From Dendrolimus kikuchii (lineage: Eukaryota > Arthropoda > Insecta > Lepidoptera > Lasiocampidae), in NCBI GenBank assembly GCA_019925095.2, contig CM034406.1, forward strand, positions 17,422,388 to 17,486,387: a DNA stretch of 64,000 nt, given 5' to 3'. A program made the translations under genes and the position numbers. Under the pieces are notes generated by a model that worked only from the letters and a program-made list of their open reading frames with translations, was not told the DNA's origin and made no database searches. Position 1 is the first letter of the stretch. The number at the start of each line of letters is the position of its first letter. Below are positions 29,813 to 40,700 of this stretch, one piece after another.

Positions 29813-30350
29813 TACGTGGGATCTTTTTGTACAGTAATAAATGTACTGTAGAAAATTAAAGCATGTCCTTCGAAGTGACGTGTATGTACACGATGTCTCA
29901 GAAACCGTGTATTAATTTAACAATTCCAAAACCATCATAAATTCGTCGTATGACAACTGTAGACCTCTTCTTATACAAAGTGTATTATAGAATTTTCGTG
30001 GTCGTTAACAAAAATACAAACCATATAACAAATACACAATGACATACCAATTACAAAAACAATATCATAAAACACATAATACTAGGAACGACAATATTCC
30101 ATTAAATATGTAAATGAAAAACCATAATCCTATATTTCCAGAGGGCGACACTAGTTTCTTTTTCTTTTGCTCTTTGATGATAAACACCAATAAATAGATT
30201 TTCAACCAACACTATTATTTAAAACATACTTTTGAGACCAAATCAATCAGTTCGTAAAATAAAAAAAAAATGTTAACTTTCATTTTTTTTATCTCCAGCA
30301 AAAAACAAAACGACTTCAAGAGTAACTAAAAAGCTATAAATAAATATTTT
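29813..30350. other. No gene or repeat recognised
   Basis: AT-rich DNA with no supportable feature. Confidence 0.5.
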
Positions 30351-30399
30351 CTACAACATCTTGAAATCGGCGCGAAATACAACATAAATAAGCTTTTTA

Positions 30400-30605
30400 A
30401 AAAAGATTTTTAAATACAAGCTTTTGAGATCCTGTATATCATGTAGCAGCAGAGTGCTAGCGAAGACAAGTAAAACGAGCCCAAACACGACGGGTCTGTC
30501 TTGTTTAGTACAGGAGTTCCTATGGCCACCTTCCGACTCCATCATCAAATCAGCTCCATCGTACCATATTATTGCATTGTCACGCAATATACATATGCGT
30601 GCTCA
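30400..30605 (-). CDS. Possible orphan exon with a transmembrane-like segment
   Basis: A - strand frame reads NAIIWYDGADLMMESEGGH, then CTKQDRPVVFGLVLLVFAS and TLLLHDIQDLKSLY. There is a charged stretch followed by about 17 hydrophobic residues, which looks more protein-like than the other chance frames nearby. No homologue is recognised and no upstream partner exon was found. The + strand is open over the same stretch. It may be chance or a relic. Confidence 0.2.
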
Positions 30606-31430
30606 ATCGGAAACCGGGAAGTTGGTCAAATTTAACTTGCAAGATTCCACCCGAACTTACATAGATACATACATAGGTACATTCATTGCAAGTTTGTTAA
30701 GTAAATTATGCTTGGCCGATCCCAAACCATAGTAAACATGAGAAAGTTTGTATATGAAATTTACCTTTGTCTCTGCGCTCCCGTGAGCCAGGTCTGCAAA
30801 GTCTTAATCGCAGCTTAAATGTTGTTTTTTTTTTTAATTGGTAAACTTTATAAGGTTTCTGAGACATCTCGTATACCATGTTGAGCGACTTGTATGAAAA
30901 ACATGTTGTGTATGTGGTGATATATATATAATATGTTTCAACACGCAATGTGCCCGAAGGACATGCCTCTGTTGGTTGTATTGTCAGCCACAAACGATAA
31001 TTTAATGCAAATAATGCCCAGTGTCATGGGTATTTGTATGTATGAGTTGTTGTCTATGGGTTATACGTTAAAACCGATTTTACTCTACATTCTAGTATGG
31101 AATCGGAACGTCCACAAACAAAATGAATCTACACACATAAACATTGTTTTTTCACGAGAATCATTTTTTGTATATATATTTTTTATATAGAAAATCAAAT
31201 TATTACAGTTAACACATCAATATGGTATTTTCACAATCACTCAATAAGAAACGTGTTTCTGAAAATCGCCAAAATCCTATGCGAATAGATGGCGCCACAG
31301 GTTCCTCTCGGTTTTTAGCGTTTTATCGCTTACACGTATTTTTGTACCGAATCAGTCAAGAATATGAAAGTCTTTTGTTTCTTTTCAACTTTAGACCGAT
31401 TTGTTATAAAGAAGTAATAACGTTTACGAC
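30606..31430. other. No gene recognised
   Basis: AT-rich sequence; several short frames without features. Confidence 0.45.
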
Positions 31431-31634
31431 CGCGATTTTTCCTGTTCCACTTGCTTGCCGGCGTCACAATCGTAAACTCTAGTGGAACGGTTATTCTGCC
31501 CACCACTTGACATGGGTCGCTGTGAGCGGTGTATGAGAGAAAATCATGACGATTTCGCCACGACCGTAACGACGGCGGTCGCCTTGTGGAACGGCAGACG
31601 GAGCATTTTGGTCGTTGTGAGATACTAAAGGAAC
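31431..31634 (+). repeat. GTTCC-end MITE (copy 2, left end missing)
   Basis: From 'tttttcctgttccacttgc' to 'gagatactaaaggaacgcgc', parallel to 35745-35931. The left ~45 bp with the terminal repeat is absent. Confidence 0.75.
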
Positions 31635-31859
31635 GCGCCCTTTGTCATTTAAAATCTTAAGGATTTTTCAGGTGTAAGTTTTTACTGGTACAAAATTCTC
31701 GTTTCACGTCTGCAGTTTTTTTGAAATTCGTCATAATATACTTCCTATTACCTGTACAACGCTTTGCGACGTGTTATCATTGTTTAAGGAGAAGACGCAG
31801 CAAACTCCCCAGCAACAGGTCTAGCTAAAAATTCTTTTACTTCGCGTTTGTCTGTCTCA

Positions 31860-32165
31860 GGCTCTTTAGACTTTTTTTATGTTTGCTTGTAGACAAATTG
31901 GCAAACGGCTCCACTTGATGGCAAGTGGCTACCGTCGCCAATGGACATCTGCAACCATAAGGGAGCCGTTGCGTTGCTTTACTCGTTGAGACCGTGGGAG
32001 GCAGTTCATTCCATAGCTTGCTCAGGTATGGCATAAAGGAGCGAGCGCCACGTACAGTGGATGACTTCCAGATGTCGAGGGAGTCTAGATGAACTCCGAC
32101 TCGCCGGCGAGCAGTGCGGTGGAAAAATAGCGACGTAGACACCAAATCAAATAGCCACACAATAA
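31860..32165 (-). pseudogene. CR1/jockey-type reverse transcriptase C-terminus with its 3' tail
   Basis: The - frame reads RTARRRVGVHLDSLDIW, then KSSTVRGARSFMPYL and SKLWNELPPTVSTSK. This is the C-terminal signature of jockey/CR1-type reverse transcriptases. It is followed by 'gtccattggcgacggtagcc', 'acttgccatcaagtggagcc', 'gtttgccaatttgtc'. That tail is close to the end of the family S elements. There is no catalytic domain, so it is a truncated copy. Confidence 0.75.
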
Positions 32166-32245
32166 TTCATCCACACTTTATAACATACTATCCCATAACC
32201 CGCGATTACACATGTTGTGAATTCTGAATGAAGTAAAAAAATAAA

Positions 32246-32290
32246 ATTCAAAACATCAGCGTTACAGTTGGTAACGCTGATGTTTTGAAT
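32246..32290. repeat. Perfect 20-bp hairpin
   Basis: ATTCAAAACATCAGCGTTAC (32246-32265) is exactly inverted at 32271-32290 around the loop AGTTG. A/T-rich flanks (AAATAAA and TATTATTTTT) extend the stem weakly. It may be the remains of a MITE. Confidence 0.9.
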
Positions 32291-32649
32291 TATTATTTTT
32301 TCAATCTGGGGAATCATGGATTATCCATATTAATTTCCATCGTCTATTTCAACCCCAAAAGAATGTACTTTTCAGACTAGGGGTAACCTATACTCTTCCC
32401 AAGCACACAATCTATCTCCTTGCCATATGTTACTAGGATTTATTCAGCTGCTTCGTCTGGAAAAGTGAACATAGTTAAATGAGGAATATGAAAACGAAAG
32501 GGCTTCAGTCAAAATTTTCGATTTTAAAAATTGAATACACTAAAATTTTTTGTTTTAACGCTGCTACATTTTAGGGTATTCAGTTTTTAAAAAACCAACA
32601 TTTAGGACCGAAGCGGTTTTGGAGAAACTAAACTATTATTGGCACCCCA

Positions 32650-32812
32650 ACAGTGATTGGAACTCTGTCTAATTTATTCAAGATATTAAGAAATCGTAAT
32701 ATTTTTATTTTGTAGCCATACAATAAAATCATTATTATGATTGTATGGTTACAAGAAGAAAAAAAGGTTTTTAATGTTTTGAATAAATTAATAGGGTGCC
32801 AATCATTGCGTA
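32650..32812. mobile_element. Hairpin MITE, family M (copy 1)
   Basis: The left end 'tgtctaatttattcaagata' and the right end 'gaataaattaatagggtg' pair. Inner pieces 'tgtagccatacaat' and 'attgtatggttaca' also pair, so the whole unit can fold. Confidence 0.7.
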
Positions 32813-32894
32813 GGGAGTGCCAGCAATGGTATAGTTAGTGATCATGGTAGTTAAAAGAAAGTAAACCCAGAACAAAGTTAATTAGGGTAAACAA

Positions 32895-33055
32895 CACCAT
32901 TGTTAGCACCCCTGTCCAAATAGTTTAAGATATTAAGAAACCTTATTATTTTATTTGTAGCCATACAATGATAATAATATTATTTTACGGCTACAAAGCA
33001 TTAAGATTGATTAATACCTTAAATAAATTGACAGAATGCCAATCACTGGAGTAGT
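32895..33055. mobile_element. Hairpin MITE, family M (copy 2)
   Basis: The same design as copy 1, about 85 bp downstream: 'ctgtccaaatagtttaagat' pairs with 'taccttaaataaattgacag'. It shares 'agatattaagaaa' and 'tgtagccatacaat' with copy 1. Confidence 0.7.
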
Positions 33056-34780
33056 GTCAACAATTGTATATCAATAGCTTTTTTTTAAACAAGGAAAGAC
33101 AGTTTATTTATTTTTATATAGTTATCGGTATTAACAGATGACGTGTAGACAACAACTCGGGACTTGTGAAATGTATGAAAGCTTTACGCAGCCACCGCTC
33201 AGGTTAGTCGTGAATGTTGGGGTGTTTTTTATTGTGAGCCCTAGGAAGGGTGCGGTAAGTGCCAAAATGTGGGAGGGCACTTGTAAATGAACATGTATCA
33301 TGTATGACACGAACATCGGTGTGTCGGTGAATATTTTTCAATAAAAAGTTAAAAAAATGTGTTTTGAACACAACAGTTGGTTGTTTTATTTTTATGTAAT
33401 GAAACTGACAGGGCTGTCATAATCAGACTGCACTTCTCTTGTTAAGAATAAAAACTAAAGGCAGCAATTCTTATTGTGGGATGCTCTAACCCTCAGGTTA
33501 TAGTAGTTCGATTTCTATAGACTGTATAGCGGAGATATGACCTAGATCCTTGCACTATAAAAGCAGAAGCTCCACCAACCTTGAGATCAGCTCTCCTGGC
33601 TCTGTTCAGGTTGCACTCGGGAATAGCGCACGGCACTATGGTTTCACTTGAGAGCTATCGTTTGTACACAGATTAGATCGTAATAAAAGTTATTAGCACG
33701 GCCAGCAATTACAATTATTTGAATCTAAAAACAGATGCACGAGCAATGAACGGCTTAATGTCGTCGGACGTTGAAAGTGTTCAAAATGGTTGCCCTTACC
33801 CTGCCGTGCATTGGCTGTCGCCTCACACAAAGAGGGTAGTCAACAAAATCAGCGGAGCGATGTTTTACCTACTTATAGGCAAGGACCGAACACATATTTC
33901 CCATCAATATCGGATCGGTTTCAAGAACGTCGTGATTTTCAAAACTAGCCGACTACGCATACTATCGTACGTAAAAGGCGGTCGGCTTGCACCCCCTAGG
34001 GGTCTGCGCCCGGGTAAAAACTGCCCTGGTAACGAAATGTTAATTAATATAGAAACCGTAGCGTTGGTATTGTGTAGGGAATTGATTTACACGGATTCAT
34101 GATACAAACTGGAAACAACAGAAAACGCCCATTTTTTCCAATAGTCTACCGATTATAATATTTATGGTCTTCAGAAAGCTATGAAACATTAATATTTATG
34201 AAAGATAATTAAATATAGCATATGTCCCTCAGGAGTAATATAACTTTCAACTGACGAGATTTTTCAAAATTGGTTGACTAGTTCAAGAGATTACTTCCTA
34301 CAAACTTTACCTCTTTATAATATTAGTATACACACATTTATTTACATACAAATATATTATATTATAAACTAGTATAATGAAGAAAACTTATGTTGTAGTC
34401 TATCTATAATCCCTTAAGACTAGTGTTGGCGCCATATACACGTGACCGCGAAAAGAAAAAAAAAATATTAATATTGGTATCGCCAAGTAACCTTCTTTCG
34501 GCATATACAAACTTTTCTTTATTATTTAAATTCTTCCTTTAAATATGACGGCGTTCCCCTTTCGCACGTCACGTCAATCAATCGTTCATTACCATATCAT
34601 AAAACAAATTAAATTAATTCGCCCCGAAAATAATGTAAATGTGAATTATAAAATAAATTTATATTAAATAAATACAAAATACATTATAATATCGCTTCGC
34701 GCCGCACCGCTTATATATATGTAATATCACCCGCACAACTTATTAATAATATAAATAAACTATAATATAAATTAACAAAG
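33056..34780. other. No convincing gene
   Basis: A 127-codon frame at 33719-34102 starts at TTG, has no recognised domain and is probably chance. No repeats with a second copy were identified. Confidence 0.4.
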
Positions 34781-34789
34781 GTGAAAAAC

Positions 34790-34851
34790 TGAAGTGCAGT
34801 GAAGTGGACTGAGGGCAGAGGAACAGACGTATTTCATTCCCATTAACCTGG
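34790..34851 (+). promoter_or_regulatory. Possible 5' non-coding exon ending in a strong splice donor
   Basis: 'cattaacctg/gtaagtgcg' at 34843-34860 is close to the ideal U1 site. It is preceded by a purine-rich 'gaagtgcagtgaagtgga' stretch. No in-frame downstream exon was found on this strand before Mdh2, so this is only a candidate. Confidence 0.2.
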
Positions 34852-34859
34852 TAAGTGCG

Positions 34860-35700
34860 TGCTCGTTCTGAAATTCCCATCAAAATTGTCCCACACTTCT
34901 TTTCCCGCAAAATTGAAGCAGTCCGCTTATCGCTAAATCCAGCGCCGCCGCACCAAATATCCTCCCATTATCCTCTCTCCCTGTCTGCCCTATCCGCCAC
35001 AACACTCGCGCGAACGAGACACAACGGAAACAAACAAAGTCTATGGCACTGCGCTTTCGTACCTGTCAAGTGTCATCCAGGCTTGCAACGCTGTCACTTG
35101 AAGTAACGTGTAACGAAAAATACTAAATTCAAAAACGAACCAGCCAACCCAACAAACAAGTGAGTGTTCCATATTATTCCTATTGTCCTATAACGCATCA
35201 CCAACTAGAGTACTGAGCTTAGGACCTAGGTCATCAAAGTTAATATGTAAGGCTCCCAGAAGGCTGGCTACGTTACCTCGCTGAATTGCAATACTGATGC
35301 GTTGACCGAGATGGAACCAGTTTTCTGATGACCCTAAGAGCAGATGAGCTCATAAAAGGCATTGGTCCAATATGAGAGTATAAGATTTCATAAAAATTAA
35401 ATACCATAAATAATAAATTAACTTTATTAGCAAACAATACATTAAAGTATGATTAATTTATTTTGGTCCTTAAAACTTAATAAATGATTATAACCTAAAT
35501 AAATACCTTATTATACATTTTAAAGTAATAATGATAGAATCACAGTACAATTTATAAATTAAAAAGCAACGACTTTTACCAGCCTTTAGTATGGGATAGG
35601 CGAGATGGAATAAAGACGGAATGGAGAGAGGAGAATTGGACAGAGAAGATGGAATAGGGGGAAGAAGTGAACCAGTAGTTTTTTTGGATAACCATTGGCT
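34860..35700. other. No gene or repeat recognised
   Basis: An open frame to 35106 has no recognisable features. The rest is AT-rich. Confidence 0.45.
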
Positions 35701-35702
35701 AT

Positions 35703-35931
35703 GTTCCATTAGACTCACAACGATCACGTTCACGACCTAAATTTTTCCCGTTCCACTTGCTTGCCGGCGTTACAATCGTCAACCCAAGTGGAACGGTTAT
35801 TCGACCCACCTCTTGACATGGGTCGTTGTGTGATCGAAAATGATGACGTTTTCGCCACGACCACAACGACCGCGGACACTTTGTGGAAGGGCTAACGGAG
35901 CATTTTGGGTGTTGTGAGCTACTAATGGAAC
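35703..35931 (+). mobile_element. GTTCC-end MITE (copy 3, full length)
   Basis: Terminal inverted repeats GTTCCATTAGACTCACAACG at the left and GTTGTGAGCTACTAATGGAAC at the right (about 20 bp). The interior holds 'cccgttccacttgcttgccg' and 'ccacgaccacaacgaccg'. No transposase is encoded. Confidence 0.85.
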
Positions 35932-36724
35932 GCGCTGATTATGTCTGCTCCATCTGTGGTAATGTCAGTGACTGTGGCCAAACGAGTTAATGATCAGTTA
36001 CCTTGGTGTATATACACACCGTCATTAACAATTAATAACAAATAACGCATTAAAACTATCGCTACATCTGCGTGAAACGGCCATTATGCGGTTTCCAAGC
36101 GTTTAATTTTTGACGTTTGAACGTCTATCAAGTGACATATTTCTTGACAGTAAAGTCCACATGAAATAAATGACATAATTGTCGCACTTTATTGTTGTGG
36201 GTGACAATAGTGATTGATGTTCGATGAGTCATGTAACGCACAGACTATTAAACCAACGACACTATAAATAAATCGAATTGAAAATAAAGAATGTTCTATT
36301 TTATTACGTTTTCTTTTACTTTATTACAAAAGTTACTTATTAAATATATGTAAAGTATGTTCATTAAAATGTTTGTATATTTATTACATGATGTAGCATT
36401 CGATTGCCCAGCAAAGGCGATCGAACACCACTCTGGGTAAAATTTTTATCCTTTTCGACGCTCAAGGTTCCATATCTAGCAGTAACAATATAAACACTGT
36501 ACCTGAGTCTGCAGCTAACACATTTTTCGAATATTGAAATTTTGGTGGGATGTCACTTGAATTTTGCGTGCGCGCTGTGTCAATCGTTCGTTACTGTCGT
36601 ATATCGTATGTTGTTGTACTGGTGTTGCCAGTCTCTGCTTTGATCAGTACGTAGTGTTGACAGTCAAAAAAATTGACGTCTCGATATTACTAGAGAACAA
36701 CTCTTGAGCATCGATCAAATCAAA

Positions 36725-36990
36725 ATTAATTCGGAGGTTTTTGGCGGGAACTGAAAGGGGCCGTTGTGCTGTGCAGTTTTATTTTCTAAAAATGTGTAAA
36801 ATTGCTCTAAAATGAACAATAGTCGTACGATATTGATAGTTTTTGAGTAGTAATTATGTGTTTTTGTGAGAAATGTGAACTGTATAGTCAAATGTGGCCT
36901 TTCGAGTTTTCACAAGAACTCCGTTGAATGGTGTCGATTGTAGCCTACAATACAACTGCGCCTGGTTTAAAGGCCTAGTTGCCAAGCCTT
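36725..36990 (+). repeat. Family H repeat (reference copy)
   Basis: From 'aattcggaggtttttggcgg' through 'aatgtggcctttcgagttt' to 'ggcctagttgccaagcc'. Reverse and partial copies lie at 59290-59602, 57183-57352 and 23860-24050. Confidence 0.75.
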
Positions 36991-37151
36991 AAACATAAAA
37001 AAAATCGATATAGAATTTTTAACAAAAATATATAAGTTAAGTTAAATTGATTAAAACTTATTTATAAATGAAATCGATCGACTATTAAACCATTGACTTG
37101 AATTGAATTGATTTGAAAATAAAAAATGTTCTACTTTATTATATTTTTTAC

Positions 37152-37157
37152 TTTATT
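37152..37157 (-). terminator. Candidate VPS45 polyadenylation signal
   Basis: This is the first AATAAA on the - strand after the VPS45 stop, about 210 nt downstream and inside family J sequence. A second lies at 37135-37140. No AATAAA or ATTAAA was found between the stop and the J element. Confidence 0.4.
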
Positions 37158-37367
37158 ACATGATATAGTATTTTTAGGAAAAATAAACAAGTTGAATTGA
37201 TTAAAACTTATTTACAAATGAAGTCGATTTTTATAACAAATCGAGTCGGTAACGCATTAGGGCATTACTAATGGATCCGTCAACGAGCTGCCAAAAGTAA
37301 AATAAATGCTTGGAAAGGGTGTAAGACAAATGATCCCAAACGGAGCAGGGTCGTAGAGAATGGTAAT

Positions 37368-37706
37368 TTACACATTCCTGATATGCCTCGTGTGGGTTCT
37401 ATGAACACCTTGCAACGCAGATGTGACTTCTTGAAAGAACGACGCCGAATTGTGGATCGTGGTCCCCCCCAACACAACCCTGACCCCCGGGTACGCCTGG
37501 TTTATCGTGTGCACACAGAGAGCCTCCTCGTATGTCGCCCCGCCGACTATAAACACTATAATGTCCTGGGGGCGTCTTCCGTAGCCGTCGTCACCCCCCA
37601 AAGTGGGGTATAGGTTCTCACGGAGCTTCCCCTTGATCAGATCTTCGATAGTGTCTTTTAGGAGGGGGGTGTGTTGCGTGTAGATGTTTTCGACGCCGTT
37701 AAGGCC
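37368..37706 (-). CDS. Vps45: VPS45 exon 9 (terminal)
   Basis: Follows acceptor 'gcacttttcag'-type site at 37707-37708. Residues 459-570 begin [18 protein letters not shown], contain [18 protein letters not shown] and [13 protein letters not shown], and end HTRHIRNV. The final ~15 residues diverge from the conserved family, as is usual. Confidence 0.97.
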   Translation of the reverse strand, partial: GLNGVENIYTQHTPLLKDTIEDLIKGKLRENLYPTLGGDDGYGRRPQDIIVFIVGGATYEEALCVHTINQAYPGVRVVLGGTTIHNSASFFQEVTSALQGVHRTHTRHIRNV

Positions 37707-40700
37707 CTGAAAGTGCAACAGATAGTCAGACACGAAAGTGAAATGTTGTCTTTATTTATCTAAATACAGGTAATACAACAGCCATGTGAGCTTTACTGGT
37801 AGAAATGTAATAAATACAATATTCTTGAGAGCTTTACTGGTAGCAATATTATACAATATTCTTGTGAGATTTATTGGTAGAAATATTATAGAGTATTTTT
37901 GAGGGCTTTACTGGTAGAAATATTATACAACATTCTTGTGAGATTTGCTGGTAGAAATATTATACAGTATTCTTGAGGGCTTTACTGATAGAATATTATA
38001 CAATATTCTTGAGGGCTTTACTGGTAGAAATATTATACATTTTCGTGAGATTTACTGGTAGAAATATTATACAGTATTCTTGATGGCATTACTGGTAGAA
38101 ATATTATAAAACATTCTTGATCGGGAGCTTTATTGGTAGAAAAATTATACAACATTCTTGAGACCTTGGTGGTAGAAATATTATACATCCTTGATAGTTT
38201 TTCAGATGGAATTCCTAAATACCAACCCATAAACATATTACTGATGCTCGGCCTCATTTTTTGAGGAACGGACGATATAGCCACCACGTTTGAAAGAGCA
38301 TAGCCGATTAGCACGGTTCCGATGTATGAAACTTACCGACCTGCTTTCGTTTCATATAATAATAGTTTATTGTAAAATGAGATACAGTGACAAACATTTT
38401 TAAAATTAATTTACATCTATGTTGATAATGTCATTTCCCTAACCCCCCAAACTATGTTCGCATCTGTGTCTTGGGGGTTAGTTGTAGCTTCTCATGGGTG
38501 TATATTACAAAATATTATTAAGTTAAACTTCTGAGCAGATAAATGTACAATTTAGATCCAATTTTACTCATATATATACAAAATGGTGTCGTAAGTAAGT
38601 TCTGTTAATTTATATCCTCAAAATGTAGTAATATGTGTAACTAGCTGCGTCCCGCGGTTTCATCCTCGTGGTTATGGAAAATCGTTATATTTTGGATAAT
38701 TCATACTATGTCTTTATAAATTACAGCCTATGTGTTATTCTGATGTGTAAGCTATACTATTGTAAAGTTTCATTAAAATCCATTCAGTAGTTTTTGCGTG
38801 AAAGAGTAACAAACATTCTTACAAACTTTCGCGTTTAAATATTAGTAGGATAATGAGAGTAAGATAGCAAACTGCATTTCATCCAATATGAACTTTTTAC
38901 CTACACTCATGTCCAGAGCATCACTGGCGTGTCATGGTAAGAATCTGAATTTCGCCAGTGGTTATTTGTTGTTTTGTGTTAGAAATTATGAACAATTCAA
39001 CTGAAAAGTGTTTTTTTTTTATAATTTTATTTACCTCATTTTCCAAAAAAAATCCGGCAGATAAACAGATTCGTCTCACCTTAAACAGCCTCTTGGTGAT
39101 CTTGACCGCGTCCTGGAGCCCGAAGAGGTCGCTCTGCCTGGCGTGGGCGCCCCCGTACTCCAGCACCTCGACCACCCCCCGCGCCAGGGGCTCGGGGGCG
39201 CCGCGCGCCTTCAGGGCGTCCACCAGGGACGGCAGAGCATTGCTGGCGTGCTTCTCGTAACGGAGGGCGTACAGGGCCACGAGTTTGGCGGCGTCCTGGT
39301 GCCGGACGGCGTCGTTCGATATTAGACTTTTCAGGCGCTGTAGATAAACGGCGATATGATAACACGGGCCCACAAAAAACAAGTGGTCTTTACTTTTGAC
39401 CAGACCCGTCTATTTTTATTTATTTAGATGCGCTGAAATCGAATTTGGAGTCAATTTGGTCCACACACTGGACCACACTGACCCCAGATTCGGTTTCAAC
39501 CAACATATACCCTCAACATTTTGAGGGTGTGTGGACCAAACTGAGCCTAGATTCGGATTCAGCAAACATATACAATCAAAATTTTGAGGGTGTGTGGACC
39601 AAACTGAGCCCAGATTCGGATTCAGCGAACATATACCCTCAAAATTTTGAGGGTGTGTGGACCAAACTGAGCCCAGATTCGGATTCAGCGAACATATACC
39701 CTCAAAATTTTGAGGGTGTGTGGACCAAACTGAGCCCAGATTCGGATTCAGCGAACATATACCCTCAAAATTTTGAGGGTGTGTGGACCGAACTGAGCCC
39801 AGATTCGGATTCAGCGAACATATACCCTCAAAATTTTGAGGGTGTGTGGACTAAACTGAGCCCAGATTCGGAATCAGCGAACATATACCCTCAAAATTTT
39901 GAGGGTGTGTGGATCAAACCGAACCCAGATTCGGATTCAGCGAACATATACCCTTAAAATTTTGAGGGTGTGTGGACCAAACTGAGCCCAGATTCGGAAA
40001 CAGCGAACATATACCCTCAAAATTTTGAGGGTGTGTGGATCAAACCGAACCCAGATTCGGATTCAGCGAGCATGTACCCTCAAAATTTTTGAGGGTGTGT
40101 GAACCAAACTGAACCCAGATTCGGATTCAGCAAACATATACCCTCAAAATTTTGAGGATGTGTGGACCAAACTGAGCCCAGATTCGGATACAGCGAACAT
40201 ATACCCTCAAAATTTTGAGGGTGTGTGGACCAAACTGAGCCCAGATTCGGAATCAGCGCATCGGAATAAATAAAATTAGATGGGTCTGGTTAAAAGTACA
40301 GACCACTTATTTTGTGGGCTAGTTTAATTTGTCTGACTTATAAGCAAACAACAAAATACTGTGAATATTCTAAACAAGGATAATTTCGAAAATTATTTTA
40401 TCTTTATATGATAACACCTTAACAGTGCAGGCTGTCAATCTTTGGAATGCGCTGCCTCTCACTGTCAGAGGAATACATTGTATATTGTAAAAGACAGGCA
40501 AGCCAAGCCGTTCAGTTTATGATATAAGGAGAGGCGAGGAGAGAAGAGGAGAGGTGACAGGAGGCTGATTTGATGGTTTTTGACATTAGAGTGTATTAAA
40601 AGGATTTTGGAGGCAAGAATTAATAAGAATTTTGAGTAGATTGCTTTTCAGTTTTATTTATTGACACTACCAATACCAACCCGTTATAATATATTTAAGA

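Larger units (their letters stand above)
36095..37323 (+). mobile_element. Family J element (copy 2), split by a family H-containing insertion
   Basis: The J parts are 36095-36392 and about 37024-37323. The middle, 36393-37010, is foreign and contains a family H copy at about 36725-36990. J-like sequence ends 'tgcttggaaagggtgtaag' only about 45 bp from the VPS45 stop codon. Parts of J are repeated inside the second half ('gttctactttattata' and 'ttattacatgatatag'). Confidence 0.7.

Noticed and set aside
32246..32290. A microRNA precursor
   Set aside because: The 20-bp stem is perfect and the loop is 5 nt, without the bulges and length expected of a pre-miRNA; a MITE remnant is simpler.
37787..38190. 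A CRISPR array
   Set aside because: The tandem units have no unique spacers, unit lengths drift, and the host is a eukaryote.
39445..39957. 170-codon open frame of 21-residue repeats
   Set aside because: It is the 63-bp array read in one frame; the period is a multiple of three so any stop-free unit stays open. It has no supported start and lies inside a TE in an intron.
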